Positions 22,901 through 33,807 of a stretch of 64,000 nucleotides of DNA are shown here, piece after piece; the stretch's first letter is position 1; each line of letters opens with the position of its first letter. The notes below the pieces were generated by a model that did no database searches, was not told the DNA's origin, and saw only the letters and a program-made list of their open reading frames with translations. The DNA lies in assembly GCF_947172395.1 (NCBI RefSeq), contig NC_069086.1, positions 17,807,572 to 17,871,571 of the forward strand. The letters are read 5' to 3'. The stretch is from Bicyclus anynana. Taxonomy: Eukaryota; Arthropoda; Insecta; Lepidoptera; Nymphalidae. The position numbers and the translations under genes were made by a program.

Positions 22901-25900
22901 ATCCTATGGAGCCGACGACCAGCCGGAACGCAAGTTCTGGTCAAGTGAGCAGATGGGCTTCCTTCAGAGTCAGGTCAGTTGATTTTGGTGTGGAATACTT
23001 ATTCGTACTGACGACGTTTATGTATTTTTGATGAGGGGATACTATTCCAGTTTTAACACTTTTTAAAATAGAATTTTGCTCCACAACCCACAAACAACTT
23101 CTATAAAATCCTCAAAAACATGATTATTTTTATTTATAATAATTATGTATTTACTTGTGCACTGTATTCACATTTCCCTGAGTGAAATGAACTTGAAATG
23201 ACTTAAGTTTGAAATTATTTAAGCAGAGAGTAGCTGTAGTATGGAATAAAGTTGAATATGTTCCCAAAGATATATATAGATTTAATGATATAGATTTAAA
23301 TATGGAGCTACTCTTATAAGGGCGTCGACAAATTTCATCGACCCGAATGTTTACCCATATATAGATTTAATGATATAGATTTAAATATGGAGCTACTCTT
23401 ATAAGAGGCGTCCACAAATTTCATCGACCCGAATGTTTACCCTAGGACCAAATCCCACATCATACCCTTAAGAAAGTCCCTTCCCTTCTTCATAATTAGC
23501 CTTTGGGTTGCCCTTTGACATAGCTTCTGCGCTCACTAATTGATTCTTCTGCGATCACCAATTGAATCTTCTGTGCTCACACATTGATTCTTCTGCGCTC
23601 ACCAATTGAATCTTCTGTGCTCAAAGTTCAAATTCGAATAAGATGTGTTATTGGCGAAAGATTCATCGACGAGTGCAAAATAACGGAATCCCACCCCAGG
23701 ACGCTGGTGAACGGGCAGCAGACGCTGGTGTTCGTGGCGCACAACGTGGTGGGCTACCTGCTCATGCTGGCGGTCATGCTGTACAACGTGCAGCTCATCC
23801 TCGCCGTCGTCTTCGGCATGATGCTGGGTGAGTGGACACCCTCAGACGAATTAGGGTCCGTTTATATCTATAGCGTGCTAGAGTGCCGAGGCAGACAAAA
23901 AAATATTCTTCTTTATAGTGTTTATTGATGTACGCGGCTGCGAAGACGTTGACAGACTATAGATATAAATACGTTAATAAACAGTATATAGAAGAATATT
24001 ATTTTGTCTGTCACGGCCCGTGTCTGGCACGCTAAATGTCTGTAGATATAAACAGACCTTTATATGTATAAGGACAGTCAGGTCCTTATACCCAATGATA
24101 TTTTATACCAGAGATAAGGCACTCGTGCATCAAAACTGAGGTAGACAAATGTGTATAAATTGTCTTAATTTCATTTATTTGCTTTTTAAACAGCGAACGT
24201 TCTTTAATCAAATAATACCTATGTAAATGTCTACAATGTCGAGATGTGTGTTCAGGAAGTGTGAAAACTATATATACATAAATATATAATAGAATTAAAG
24301 ACGAAATCGTGCATGTGTGTGCTTAGTGGTGTGTTCAATTTGGATCACTTTTTGCGATGATTTTATAGGCACGTAACCTATCTAAAGTATAAAATTATCA
24401 TTGCTTATACATATATTTCGTTGCCCCTGTCAAATATCAAGAATTAATGATCTAACGCGTTTATAAATACTGTATCTATAGAATTGATGTTTCATTGTAA
24501 TCGTTTTCATCGTTTGCCGGTTTTTGTGGTCAGTATAAAAAATGGTCAACAAGGAAAAAAAACTTCGCCAATGCGAAGTCACGAATTGAATCGACTGAGA
24601 GTTCGTTTCAAAGTACCAATTTTTTTGTAATTTAATTGTCATCATCACAAACAACACTAAATAGTTATAGCGTTCCGGTACGATGCCGTGTAGAAACCGA
24701 AAGGGGTGTGGATTTTCATCCTCCTCCTAACAAGTTAGCCCGCTTCCATCTTAGACTGCATCATCACTTACCATCAGGTGAGATTGTAGTCAAGGGCTAA
24801 CTTGTAAAGAATAAAAAAAAAAATGTAATTTAATAACTATATATAAAGTTAATCTGTGGCTAGCCGTGTTTCAATATTAGCTCACGACCCATACTTTGGG
24901 ACCTCCTGACCTGAAGTCTTCACAAAGGTTTTCTCATTTTGTTCCAGGCTACTTCCTATTCGGCACGAAGCTGACGCGCCTGCAGATGCAGTGCGTCAAC
25001 GCCAAGCGAGTCATCTGCACTCCAGAGTGTGACGACACTGGTAATTATTAGCATTCTGAGCACGAAATCTCGCATGAGAATGCACTATCTCGCACGAGAT
25101 CGTCTTATCTCGCACGAGATTGCACTGTCTCGCATGAATGTATGGTGATAATTATCTCTTGACATACATATTAGGCCGATCGTTAAACATTTCTTTAATT
25201 CCATATAAGACATTGCTCCTTACCTCTACCGTCTATATTTTATTAAAACAGTACCTTTGAATGTCTGTTCTGTGGGACAACTGTAACTAGGGGCGTAGAC
25301 TTAAAATAACACCGTACCTATGTGCTACCTTCTGATCAGTTTGAAGGCGGTGCCAAGTCCTGGCTTCGATCCTCGGCTGGGCCGATTGAGGTTTTCTTAA
25401 TTGGTCCAGGTCTGGCTGGTGGGCCTCGACCGTGGCTAGTTACCACCCTACCGACAAAGACGTACCGCCAAGCGATTTAACGTTCCGATACGATGTCGTG
25501 TAGAAACCGAAAGGGTGTGGATTTTCATCCTCCTCCTAACAAGTTAGCCCGCTTCCATCATAAATTGCATCATCACTTACCATCAGGTGAGATTGTAGTC
25601 AAGGGCTAACTTGTAAAGAATGAAAAAAAAAAAAGAAAAACATTGGGCATGGTATTTTCCAAGTTTAACTTATAGTGCATACCCTAGTTAAATACCTCAT
25701 CCACGCTGATCCACTGATCATAACCGTCCCCCCGACCCCCGCGGGCGCAGATCGCTGCAACACGGAGAAGTGCACGTGGGAGCAGTGCTCGGGCAAGCTG
25801 TGCAAGCAGATGGACGCGCTGGAGCTGCAGCAGACGGACACGGAGCTCTACGACCGCCTCAAGTACCCTCCCATCCGAGACTCCTCACTAGCGCTTGTCC

Positions 25901-27388
25901 GGACGCTCAGAGATTGCGTCTCTGACATCTGTCAATGTCACCTTTTTATATTTGTTGAATAACTAATTGCTAATAATTTTAGCCCAAAATTGAAACGTTT
26001 ATTTTAAATTACTATAATTATTAATTTTTTAATGTTATTACTCGTTATTAAGGTTAATAAAATATATTGAAAATTTTGCTGTCCGTTCGAAGTTACATCG
26101 CCCATTCGTTCATGACCCGTCAGAAACGCAATTTCTGAGCGGCCGGACTTTACTTCTTACATTAGTTCCCACAAAGACCTGCCGGCGTACTAACGGAAGA
26201 GAGCGGGATATTTACGATTTTGCTGCTATTTGTCAACAACTCAATGATATCTCTCTCTCTCTCTTTCTTGTCATGAAATGTATCGTTGTCGCATGCTATT
26301 ACAATATGTAATGATCTACACTTGTTCACTAGTTCCCACATAGAGCTGCTGGCTTCGTGACGATAGAGAGAGGGACATTTTGTCGTCGCTATTGGTTGCC
26401 AGTATCTCTCTCTTTCGTCACAAAGTATGTCGTTGTCGCATGCTAGACGCGGCGAGTATTTGCCATTCTTCGTACTATTTTCTAAGCATTGTACATTAAT
26501 TTTTATTTTGTCAAATAGTTTTTATTATAAGATTTATGTCATTGTAGATTAGATTATTTTTAATAGTCTTGTCCATTGTACTGTAGTTGAGGGTAGTTTG
26601 TTATTTATTCGCGTTTTACAAGTTTTATAGCAATGCCTTTGCCTGCTTTAATGGTACAAGACCCTGGCATTTATAGCTTGACAACTTCGTTCATAACACT
26701 CCCGAAGGATCGCGCGGGCAGGGGGCGTGTAGCGATGAAAGAAAAACACACGACTGATGCGCTTCCCCGCACGCAAGATTTCGCACCCGCACAGTCTTTC
26801 CCCCCGTCGCCCGCAAGTGTCATCCACGAACTTGCCAGACTATAACCAATGATACATTAAGTAAATAATAAAGAATTAACTAAACATAACACAAACATTT
26901 CTTCTATTACAGCTGAGACTACAACCCCGCCGCTTCTAGACTCAGCACAGAACTCGGAATCTGACTTTTTCATATGCAGGACGAGAAATTGCATACAACC
27001 GTCACATTATTTCCCAGCGACCACATCGCCGGAAACTGGCGAATCTAGTACCGCGTCGTGTTCTTACGGCGCCAAAATGTGCCCGTCTAAAGTTGCCAGA
27101 GTGAAAAAAGCCCAAAATTCTTGCCATCATGGTGAAAGCGAAAAAGAGGACAGCCCTAGCGTGGAAGACACGCAACTTTTAAACCGGGGCTGTTGTAAAA
27201 AGAAAGAGACTCCATCAGAGGAATCTTGTTGCAAATCTAAACACAGCGCCGCTTTAGTTCACGAGGAACCTCAAGAAGATATAACTCTGACGGAAAACAA
27301 AGATCAGAGTAGAGAAGACAGCCCGCAGGTCACGTGTTGCCATAACGCAAAACCTCCCAGCGGCAGTCAGGAACAGATAATAAAGTGA
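16942..27388 (+). CDS. SLC31/CTR-family copper transporter, CTR2-like
   Basis: Trimeric copper channel family. Exons: 16942-17076, 18157-18242, 22890-22973, 23700-23827, 24948-25040, then either 25751-25962 (245 aa) or 26913-27388 (333 aa). Every junction is phase-continuous. The protein begins MHMWMWFGYDVGEFLF, a short Met-rich start like CTR2, with no long extracellular domain; an in-frame TGA precedes it. TM1 is in exon 1. A polar loop follows (LARVQREAHQKLYPYRCDER). Exon 4 has TM2 with the hallmark MX3M (MLAVM), and the exon 4/5 junction has TM3 with GX3G (GMMLG). TM3 is followed by YFLFG. The usual CTR protein ends soon after TM3; this one continues into a cysteine-rich cytosolic tail with two alternative versions. 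Its subcellular location (plasma membrane or endolysosome) cannot be told from sequence. Family assignment is firm; the exact start and any upstream coding exon are less certain. Confidence 0.85.
17110..17400. repeat. Tandemly duplicated interspersed repeat (about 135 bp x 2)
   Basis: Two diverged direct copies, each with TCGTTTAATTACGGAGTT and a following CCACCTTCCAGCTCCGTCAT-type motif. It lies in copper transporter intron 1. The ORFs on both strands are products of the repeat. Confidence 0.65.
17622..17955 (-). mobile_element. SINE-1, near full length
   Basis: Antisense copy with poly(T) start, CGCTTGGCGGTACGTCTTT, B-box complement GGGGATCGAACCCAGG and end GGAGGCTGTCAAAAA. Confidence 0.85.
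18690..18990 (+). repeat. Unclassified interspersed repeat E (copy 1)
   Basis: Shares GTGACTTCACTCAAGGTCA, GGGGAGTGTTTGTTAACA and GATAGGCGGGGAGAG with the inverted copy at 58555-58890, and a tail with 36395-36545. Noncoding; copper transporter intron 2. Confidence 0.65.
19344..20065 (+). mobile_element. AACCGACTTC-headed element with internal tandem repeats (copy 1)
   Basis: Starts TTTTTAACCGACTTCAAAAA, then a T-run and GACCGATTTCAAAAATTCTT. Three diverged internal units of about 125 bp follow, each ending near TAGGGGTCTGATGATGAAGA. It is directly followed by a long palindrome (20079-20440), an arrangement repeated at 27923-29370. Confidence 0.7.
20079..20440. repeat. Long palindrome / foldback element (copy 1)
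   Basis: Arms of about 150 bp. The left arm contains AATACAACCGACTTCAAAAC, AAAAATAACATCATAATATG and CTGATCAGTATGAAGTCGG; the right arm is their inverse. A central spacer of about 70 bp separates them. Noncoding. Confidence 0.9.
20620..20894 (-). mobile_element. SINE-2, near full length
   Basis: Antisense copy from CATCATCATTATCAACCCAT to the head complement GGTCATATCCACTGGGCTAT. Confidence 0.8.
21647..21975 (+). mobile_element. SINE-2 with 11-bp target-site duplication
   Basis: Element 21658-21964 is flanked by AAACCAAGAGG at 21647-21657 and 21965-21975. Head AAGCTCAGTGGATATGACCT, B-box-like GGTTCTAATCTGG, tail GATAATGATGATG. The intact duplication indicates a fairly recent LINE-mediated insertion. 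Confidence 0.9.
22065..22185 (+). mobile_element. MITE D fragment
   Basis: 3' part of the family seen whole at 26672, 35664, 36210 and 43035 (GCCCGCATATCATGGGAGTG, then an end like ACTTGCCAGACTA). Confidence 0.65.
22625..22840 (+). mobile_element. RTE-type LINE 3' end
   Basis: Encodes pieces of the RTE tail (GGTCTCAAAGTGCTGGAATG, TGGTCGACCCCCCACTAGAT) and ends CATCAGCTGATAATGATGAG. Same family as 33808-34166. Copper transporter intron 2. Confidence 0.75.
23272..23445. repeat. 87-bp tandem duplication
   Basis: Two nearly identical copies starting TATATAGATTTAATGATATA, each ending TCGACCCGAATGTTTACCC. At 23530-23625 there are degenerate copies of TTCTTCTGCGCTCACCAATT. Copper transporter intron 3. 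Confidence 0.85.
24668..24823 (+). mobile_element. SINE-1, 5'-truncated
   Basis: Starts at AGCGTTCCGGTACGATGCCG and ends with AAAGAATAAAAAAAAAAA. Copper transporter intron 4. Confidence 0.85.
25313..25640 (+). mobile_element. Palindrome-arm fragment joined to SINE-1
   Basis: 25313-25356 is the arm sequence of the 29043-29370 palindrome (CTACCTTCTGATCAGTTTGA). From 25357 it switches into SINE-1, truncated in the head at CTTCGATCC and ending in an A-rich tail at 25640. Copper transporter intron 5. Confidence 0.75.
25751..25962 (+). CDS. Copper transporter alternative last exon A
   Basis: Acceptor GCGGGCGCAG/ATCGCTGC; the single G left by exon 5 makes GAT, and the frame runs 69 residues to TAA. 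It starts DRCNTEKCTWEQCSGKLCKQ, four cysteines in 20 residues, then an acidic and leucine-rich segment ending YPPIRDSSLAL. From about 25896 the sequence is a MITE that encodes the last 21 residues, including three more cysteines, and the stop. No donor in the exon restores the phase needed to join exon B, so A is best read as an alternative last exon. Transcript data would settle this. Confidence 0.6.
25895..26152. mobile_element. MITE, related to 9550-9802, exonised in the copper transporter
   Basis: Left end GTCCGGACGCTCAGAGATTG, right end CTGAGCGGCCGGACTTTA. It supplies the end of last exon A. Confidence 0.8.
26056..26061 (+). other. Polyadenylation signal within MITE for last exon A
   Basis: AATAAA 94 bp past the exon A stop; absent at the matching place in the sister MITE at 9550-9802. 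Confidence 0.4.
26159..26460. repeat. Diverged two-copy repeat with CT microsatellite
   Basis: Two related segments (about 26159-26310 and 26331-26450), each with TAGTTCCCACA, a CTCTCTCT run and GTCGTTGTCGCATGCTA. Confidence 0.5.
26672..26844. mobile_element. MITE D, complete
   Basis: Inverted ends TATAGCTTGACAACTTCGTT and the inverse of GTCATCCACGAACTTGCCAG-CTATA. GC-rich middle with CGCACGCAAGATTTCGCACC. Lies just before last exon B. Confidence 0.75.
26913..27388 (+). CDS. Copper transporter alternative last exon B
   Basis: Acceptor TTCTATTACAG/CTGAGAC; the G from exon 5 makes GCT, and the frame runs 157 residues to TGA. The tail is hydrophilic with 11 cysteines, several in pairs (RGCCKKK, ESCCKSK, VTCCHN) and a nearby SCHHG, a composition suggesting cytosolic metal binding. 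It has lower GC than exons 1-5 and A, so it may evolve differently. AATAAA occurs at 27379, overlapping the end of the frame. Known CTR proteins often end in a short Cys/His motif; a tail this long is unusual. Confidence 0.65.
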
Positions 27389-27488
27389 CCCAATATTTGC
27401 GTTTGATTATACTCTGTGCTCTGAGCACTTGCCAAGAAAGTTGGAACAGGGAGATTTGATAGCTAGGGATGGCAAGTGATTTGTTTTC

Positions 27489-27809
27489 TAAAGCCGGGTC
27501 TAGACAAGTGTAACGCGTAATGTAATCCATCGTGTAATGTAATGCGAATATTACGTGTGGACGGCACTACGAGCATTACATGTAACGTTCGCGCCGGCGT
27601 TTGGGCTCGGCTGTCGGTTTTTTGCGCGAACATAAAGGCGCTTGCAGTGCTCGTAACTGTTGGAAACCACTATTGATTCATTGATTCGCGTAGACAATTC
27701 GTTTCGAGATCGTGTGCCGTCCACACTGTTGACATTTCTTTACACACTGTTGACACTAAATTACACGTAATCTTACATTACGCGTTACACACGTCTGGAA
27801 CCGGCTTTA
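27489..27809. mobile_element. MITE with about 37-bp terminal inverted repeats
   Basis: Left TAAAGCCGGGTCTAGACAAG, then TGTAACGCGTAATGTAA; right end is the inverse (TTACATTACGCGTTACACAC to CCGGCTTTA). TA duplication is likely. Confidence 0.85.
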
Positions 27810-27922
27810 CCGACTTCAAAAAGGAAGAAGGTTTTGTTCCACTATATATATATTTTTTTCATTCTTCTCTCAATTGTGGAGCGATTATTATCGGAAGATG
27901 TTTTATGAAGTCAGTTAACTTT

Positions 27923-27972
27923 TTTAACCGACTTCCAAAAAGGAGGAGGTTCTACGTTCGGCTGTATGTATG

Positions 27973-28005
<33 letters not shown>

Positions 28006-29040
28006 ATGTCCAGCGATAATTCCGTCAATTATGGACCGATTTTGAAAATTCTTTTTTTGTTTTGTAGGGTTTACTTCCAGGGTGGTCCCATTTTTTTCAT
28101 GTCAGGATCTGATGATGGCATCCTGGAGAAATTGAGGGGAACTTTCGAAAGTTGTAGAGACGGCTAGTACGTTTGTTAGTGTTTCCATAAGGTATTTTAA
28201 ACCACTACAACTTTATGAAGGTTTGGAGTTGGTCTGATGATGGAGCCGAAACACAGACGATGGAACTCGTCAAGGATTTACAGCAGTCACCTTTTGTTTG
28301 GGCTTGATTAATTTGTATTGATGAGTACTTTCCACCTATATGGATTGTGACTGTATTAAGGGTCTGGTGATGAAGACGAGGGACAGTGAAGAGAACTCCT
28401 CGACGGTTCACAGTAGCTACCTTGTGTTTGGACTTGATAAATTTGTATTGATGAGAACTTACCACCTAGATGGATTGTGATTGTATTAAGGGTCTGATGA
28501 TAAAGACGAGGAACAGTGAAGAGAACTCCTCGACGGTTCACAGTAGCTACCTTGTGTTTGGACTTGATAAATTTGTATTGATGAGAACTTTCCACCTAGA
28601 AGGATTGTGACTGTATTAAGGGTCTGGTGATGAAGACGAGGGACAGTGAAGAGAACTCCTCGACGGTTCACAGTAGCTACCTTGTGTTTGGACTTGATAA
28701 ATTTGTATTGATGAGAACTTTCCACCTAGATGGATTGTGACTGTATTAAGGGTCTGAAGATGAAGACGAAAGACAGTGAAGGGAACTCCTCGACGATTCA
28801 CAGTAGCTACCTTGTGTTTGGACTTGATAAATTTGTATTGATGAGAACTTTCCACCTAGATGGATTGCGACTGTATTAAGGGTCTGGTGATGAAGACGAA
28901 GCACAGTGAAGAGAACTCCTCGACGGCTCACAGTAGCTACCTTGTGTTTGGACTTGATAATTTTGTATTGATAAGAACTTTCCACTTAGATAGGTTGTGA
29001 CTGTACACACGCAGTGGGTATGCTAACACTAAAAATAAAA
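27923..29040 (+). mobile_element. AACCGACTTC-headed element with five 130-bp tandem units (copy 2)
   Basis: Head TTTTTAACCGACTTCCAAAA, long T-run, CTTCCAGGGTGGTCCCATTT, then from about 28365 five units of exactly 130 bp. Each unit includes CAGTAGCTACCTTGTGTTTG and ends near GATGGATTGTGACTGTATTA. The minus-strand 79-codon ORFs spaced 130 bp apart follow the tandem units. A palindrome abuts it on the right. Confidence 0.85.
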
Positions 29041-29042
29041 AA

Positions 29043-29370
29043 ATAAAAATTTTAATAAAAAAAATTCAACCGACTTCCAACTCAAAAAATAACTTTAACT
29101 AAAAAGCAAAAAATAACATCCTACCTATGTGCTACCTTCTGATCAGTTTGAAGGCGGTGCCAAGCCAGTGTCGTGTTTTAATTAAAGCTGTTTCTGGAAT
29201 AACCACAGAAATTTTGTAGTTTAAACGTATTTAATTAAAACATCACTGGCTTGGCACCGCCTTCAAACTGATCAGAAGGTAGCACATAGGTAGGATGTTA
29301 TTTTTTGCTTTTTAGTTAAAGTTATTTTTTGAGTTGGAAGTCGGTTGAATTTTTTTTATTAAAATTTTTA
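29043..29370. repeat. Long palindrome / foldback element (copy 2)
   Basis: Arms of about 140 bp. The left arm contains CAACCGACTTCCAACTCAAA, CCTACCTATGTGCTACCTTC and GAAGGCGGTGCCAAGCCAGT; the right arm is their inverse. The spacer is about 50 bp. From 29371 to 30360 I recognise only AT-rich sequence. Confidence 0.92.
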
Positions 29371-30364
29371 AATGTTTATTTTTATTTTATGCGCTTTTCA
29401 TTGCGATGTGTACTCTAATGTAACATTATACATTTCACTGTACTGCCGCACGTTCTAGTCTTTGTAAATTAGATATTGAAGTTTGAGTTTCAAGTCTATT
29501 TTTCTTTCAGTTTAGCATAAATCTGCGTCATTGTTTATACACTAACATCGTAGTGAAGCGATATCGTATGATAAAAATTATCGAATATTGGGTAGAATGA
29601 AGATTTATGTCGTGTAATAAAGGCAAAATATTTTTATATCATTGTTAATCATAACATGACATGTTTTTTTTTACGAAAGTTACTATACGTTTATTTTCAT
29701 GGCTGCTACGACTTCGAAACCAGCGTATTTTTGACACTTAACCAGTTTTTTTTTAATAGATTTGAAGATGACCTATGACTAGCCGCAACTTTGAAACTGC
29801 GAAAATCTAAATCGATAGAATATTCATAGATGATTAATATAATAATTCATTTTGCTTAGACTACCAGAGGACACTAGTCGAGAGTCGAATTTCCTGCGAA
29901 AACATGCGGCAGCATATTCAATTTTCCAAAAAAAAAAAAAAACTAAAGTGACGGCTGATCAATGATCATTTGTCCTTAAAAAAGATCTTCGAACAACTTT
30001 CGTGTCTATAGAAAAGATAGAGGCTTTTAGATATTAATTAATTTTTGCATGTTTAAAATATATTTTTATAATACGTAGATAGTTATGTACATGATTGTTT
30101 AGTTTATGTTCGAAGTACCTATGTTTCTATTAAGTTTTTATAGTTTATAGCAATTTTATAGTAATTAAAAATTAAGTCTTGTTATCTAGTATCAAACGAA
30201 ACGAATTTGTTAGTTTTAGTATTGGTTTATGTATTGACATGCTCAACGTTTTGTATATACGTAAATTGTGTGAAACATGACTTCCCAAAATTTATAAGCA
30301 ATAAAAATGAGCAATAACTTTGGTGTAGATTTATTTTGACATCCTCAAAGTTGTCAGATTAACC

Positions 30365-30608
30365 CACATAATGGATCATAATGAAGACGAAAGTCTTCGA
30401 TCAGTGCGTGTTGCCAGTGGTGACCTATGGATCCGAGACTTGGTCGCTAACTATGGGCCTTACTAGAAGGCTCAAAGTCACTCAGCGGGTGATGGAGCGA
30501 GCTATGCTTGGAGTTTCTCTGCGTGATCGAATTAGGAATGAGAAGATCCGCAGACGAACCAAAAGCAATGGGCAGGCCACATAGCTCGATGAGCCGATGC
30601 ACGTTGGG
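30365..30608 (+). mobile_element. RTE-type LINE fragment
   Basis: Encodes VFDQCVLPVVTYGSETWSLT and RVMERAMLGVSLRDRIRNEK, the RT C-terminal and post-RT region of RTE elements, and then decays. Confidence 0.85.
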
Positions 30609-30663
30609 ACGTTACGTTAACTTTACTTTTAAGTTGCTGTGTGTAAATACTAAAATATTTAGT

Positions 30664-30905
30664 TACTTCATCATTAGCAACCCACATTCGAGATTCTTCT
30701 CAGAATGAGAAGGGTTAGGCCAATAGTCTACCACGCTGGCCCAATGCGGATTGTCAGACTTGACACACACAGAGAATTAAGAAAATTCTCTGGTACGTAG
30801 GTTTCCTCACGATGATTTCTCATTTACCGTTTTCAATCCGGACCGGATTTAAATCTACGCCCTCCGGAATAGAAGGCAGAGGTCGTATCCACTGGCCTAT
30901 CATGG
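30664..30905 (-). mobile_element. SINE-2, near full length
   Basis: Antisense copy: CTTCTCAGAATGAGAAGGGT through AGAGGTCGTATCCACTGGCC. Confidence 0.75.
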
Positions 30906-31012
30906 CTTTAGTTCCTTATTTTGACTGTATATTTGAAGAACAGCCATAATAAATGTATAGTCGGGTGCAATTTTTGTGACATCTCCAAAATTAGCTGCTT
31001 TAGATCATACAT

Positions 31013-31316
31013 TTTGACGGCCTCCGTGGCGTAGTAGAATTACAAGACGGAGGTCCTGGGTTCGATTCCCAGCTGAGGTTTCCTTAATCGGTCCAGGTCT
31101 TGCTGGCGGTAGGCTTCGGCCGCGGCTAGTTACCACCCTACCGGTAAAGACGCACCGCCAAGCGACTTAGCATTCCAGTACGATTTCGTGTAGGAACCGA
31201 AATGGGTAAGGATTCATCCTACGCCTAATAAGTTAGCCCGCTTTCATCTTAGATAGCATCATCACTTACCATCAGGTGAGATTGCAGTGAAGGACTAACT
31301 TATAAAAAATAAAATA
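31013..31316 (+). mobile_element. SINE-1, near full length
   Basis: Head TTGACGGCCTCCGTGGCGTA, B box GGTTCGATTCCC, A-rich tail. The about 75 bp before it (30940-31012) recur, inverted, next to the SINE-1 copy at 37007-37350. Confidence 0.85.
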
Positions 31317-32830
31317 AAGTCAAGCCACGTGAGGCGACGGCGGGTGGGGTGGGTCAAGCCCTGCCGCCGCCCCCCTACGTTACCGCGGATACTTTAAATC
31401 TTGCATCGCGTAGCTTAACGCACGATGTTCGGAACCGTCATAAATATTGCGTCCGTCTATACAGTTGAAAAAAAAAGAAAATAAAAAGACTTGTTTTATT
31501 TATATTTTTTATTCATAATAATAAAATAAAATGTCCTTACACTAAATTAAACTATGTGTTTTGTTACAAATGATCACATCACACGGCGGGCGCGGGCACT
31601 AACTTTATAGAGCTTTGAACTTGAGATTCTACATACTAACATAATACACCACTTTACGATGCTTTTTTTCAAAATGGTCCAAAACAGGAAAACACATATT
31701 TTTGTTCTTATTAGCATCATGACTTTGAATTAGTGCCAGAAAATATTGGGATTGACATTAAAACTTATTTAGTATAACTATAGTTCGAAAGTAAAGTTTG
31801 ATTTCTATGGAATTTAGAATAAATAATGATCCTGAATGACTCTTTACAAGCAGCGTGATGGAGCCGGTGAAACCCATAGAAACCCAAAACGTCACGCGTC
31901 TCCTTGACATACGCATATACAAAATTTAACACTAACAATACTCCATCTTATTTTAAAATATTTAAAAATATAAGACGCCATTTTTCTTGAATAATATTGA
32001 AAAATTGATGATGCGACGCTTCATCTGCCTATTGGTTCTTTAATCTTTGCGAATTAGTATCAAAAGTCTGTATCTGCCTTCCGAACCGGTGGTAGAATCT
32101 TTACAAATAGTCAACTGACGTATCAAAAGTGCTTGTAAACTGAGCCTACTTGAAATAAATGAAATTTTGATTTTGTAGATTTTGTAGATTTCTTCAAAAT
32201 CGAAATTAGAACACTACAAAATTAAAAAAAAAAACTGCAACCACAGCTGTTGCGTTAAAACAGATTACAAATGCATCCTAAATTGGGAACTAAAACAAAA
32301 AGGCAATATAAAAATGGCTTGATCCATTATAATCTCAATTACATGTTCACAGGGAGCAGTTTAAATTAATAAGATTAAACTTTGAATTTAACAAAAAATC
32401 AATAAATTCAAACTTCAATAAAATTAAACGTATATTTTTAAATAAATAACTTCTGAGGGATTATAACGGAGTAAGTAACATAAATATACATACGATTATT
32501 AAACTTATTCAGTAAATAACTAACATACAGATTTACGATATTCATTACAGTCCCGCACCCTTGCGAGGCTCCAATAATAATAATAATAAACGATAATAAT
32601 ACAATAATAACAATAAAATTAATATGGCGGTTCGCGACGAAATTCAAGGCATATTATAATAAAAAAAAAATTAAATATTCTTCAACAAAATTCCTTAACC
32701 TATACATAAATCTTAAAAAGCTCTTAAAAATAAATAGGTGGTTAGGGTTATTAATATACTCAAATGGAATGAAAGTAGAAAGGGTAGACAGTCAATGACA
32801 TATTTTATTGTTTAGAGAATGATGTATTAT
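31317..32830. other. Intergenic; one dispersed repeat pair, no gene seen
   Basis: 31320-31450 is a GC-rich patch of unknown nature. 31800-32100 is related to 34620-34900 (shared CGCCATTTTTCTTGAATAAT and CATCTTATTT). The rest is AT-rich. Several TTTATT motifs near 31495-31540 could be polyadenylation signals for a minus-strand 3' UTR, but no exon is visible. Confidence 0.5.
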
Positions 32831-33062
32831 CTTTTTTTTTTTATTCTTTACAAGTTAGCCCTTGACTACAATCTCACCTGATGGTAAGTGATGATGCAGT
32901 CTAATAAGATGGAAGCGGACTAACTTGTTAGGAGGAGGATGAAAATCCACACCCCTTTCGGTTTCTACACGGCATCGTACCGGAACGCTAAATCGCTTGG
33001 CGGTACGTCTTAGCCGGTAGGGTGGTAACTAGCCACGGCCGAAGCCTCCCACCAGCCAAATC
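32831..33062 (-). mobile_element. SINE-1, head missing
   Basis: Antisense copy from poly(T) to CCCACCAGCCA, where it is cut by the small palindrome at 33067-33158. Further SINE fragments lie at 33250-33443. Confidence 0.85.
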
Positions 33063-33066
33063 TATC

Positions 33067-33158
33067 GACCAATAGTAGCGGAATCGAAATTATCGCTCTC
33101 TCTTTTGTTGCAATGAGACGAAATAGAGAGCGATATATTCGATCCGCGGCTATTGGTC
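33067..33158. repeat. Small foldback element (about 92 bp)
   Basis: Left GACCAATAGTAGCGGAATCG and right end the near-inverse (CGATCCGCGGCTATTGGTC), with GCTCTCT/AGAGAGC further in. MITE-like, noncoding. Confidence 0.75.
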
Positions 33159-33807
33159 TACAATATACATATAATTTTCTCATCACGAGAGATTAGGCCC
33201 ACTGGGCTCAGAATGGACATGGTAGTGCAAAATTAACTAGCAATTAATAAAAATTATTATCAGCGGTTTTTAACAGCTCACTACTGGGACATTCCACCCT
33301 CCTTATAGAAGGAATATAGAGCTTAAACCCACCACGCTCTCACAATGCTGGTCGGCATGTAATAATCATGTCATCTTTTCAGCATCTTGGATTGCAACAT
33401 CATTTACCATCAGGTGTGATTGTAGTCAAGAGCTAACTTGTTAACTCACTTTCAACACTTGGATAAACATAACAGATATTTAAATACTATTTTAATAATA
33501 ATTCAAATTATTATTGTTATAAAATAAAAGGTTTTAAAAATTACATGTGCATACAGACAGGCATCAATTGAATTATATAGTATTATAATTCAACAAAATA
33601 ATAATAAATTAACATATTAAAGAAAATGCATGAAACTTGATAAAATCTACGCAAGCTTTTTTGTCAACAACAAACAACAACAGTAAACTATTGTAGGAAA
33701 ATTTGTGTACAAATGTACTATTAACACAACAATTTAAAAACTAATGTCAACTAAAAATGTTTTTAAATGAAAACTTCTGCAATTGCAACATGCCATTTAA
33801 TAATAAT

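Noticed and set aside
27970..28167. ORFs starting in poly-Phe (also 63123-63320)
   Set aside because: They start in the T-run of a mobile element and have no protein-like content beyond it.
28365..29000. CRISPR-like regular repeats
   Set aside because: The whole 130-bp unit is repeated without unique spacers, and the context is eukaryotic; this is a minisatellite inside a mobile element. The same holds for 61618-62626 and 63515-64000.
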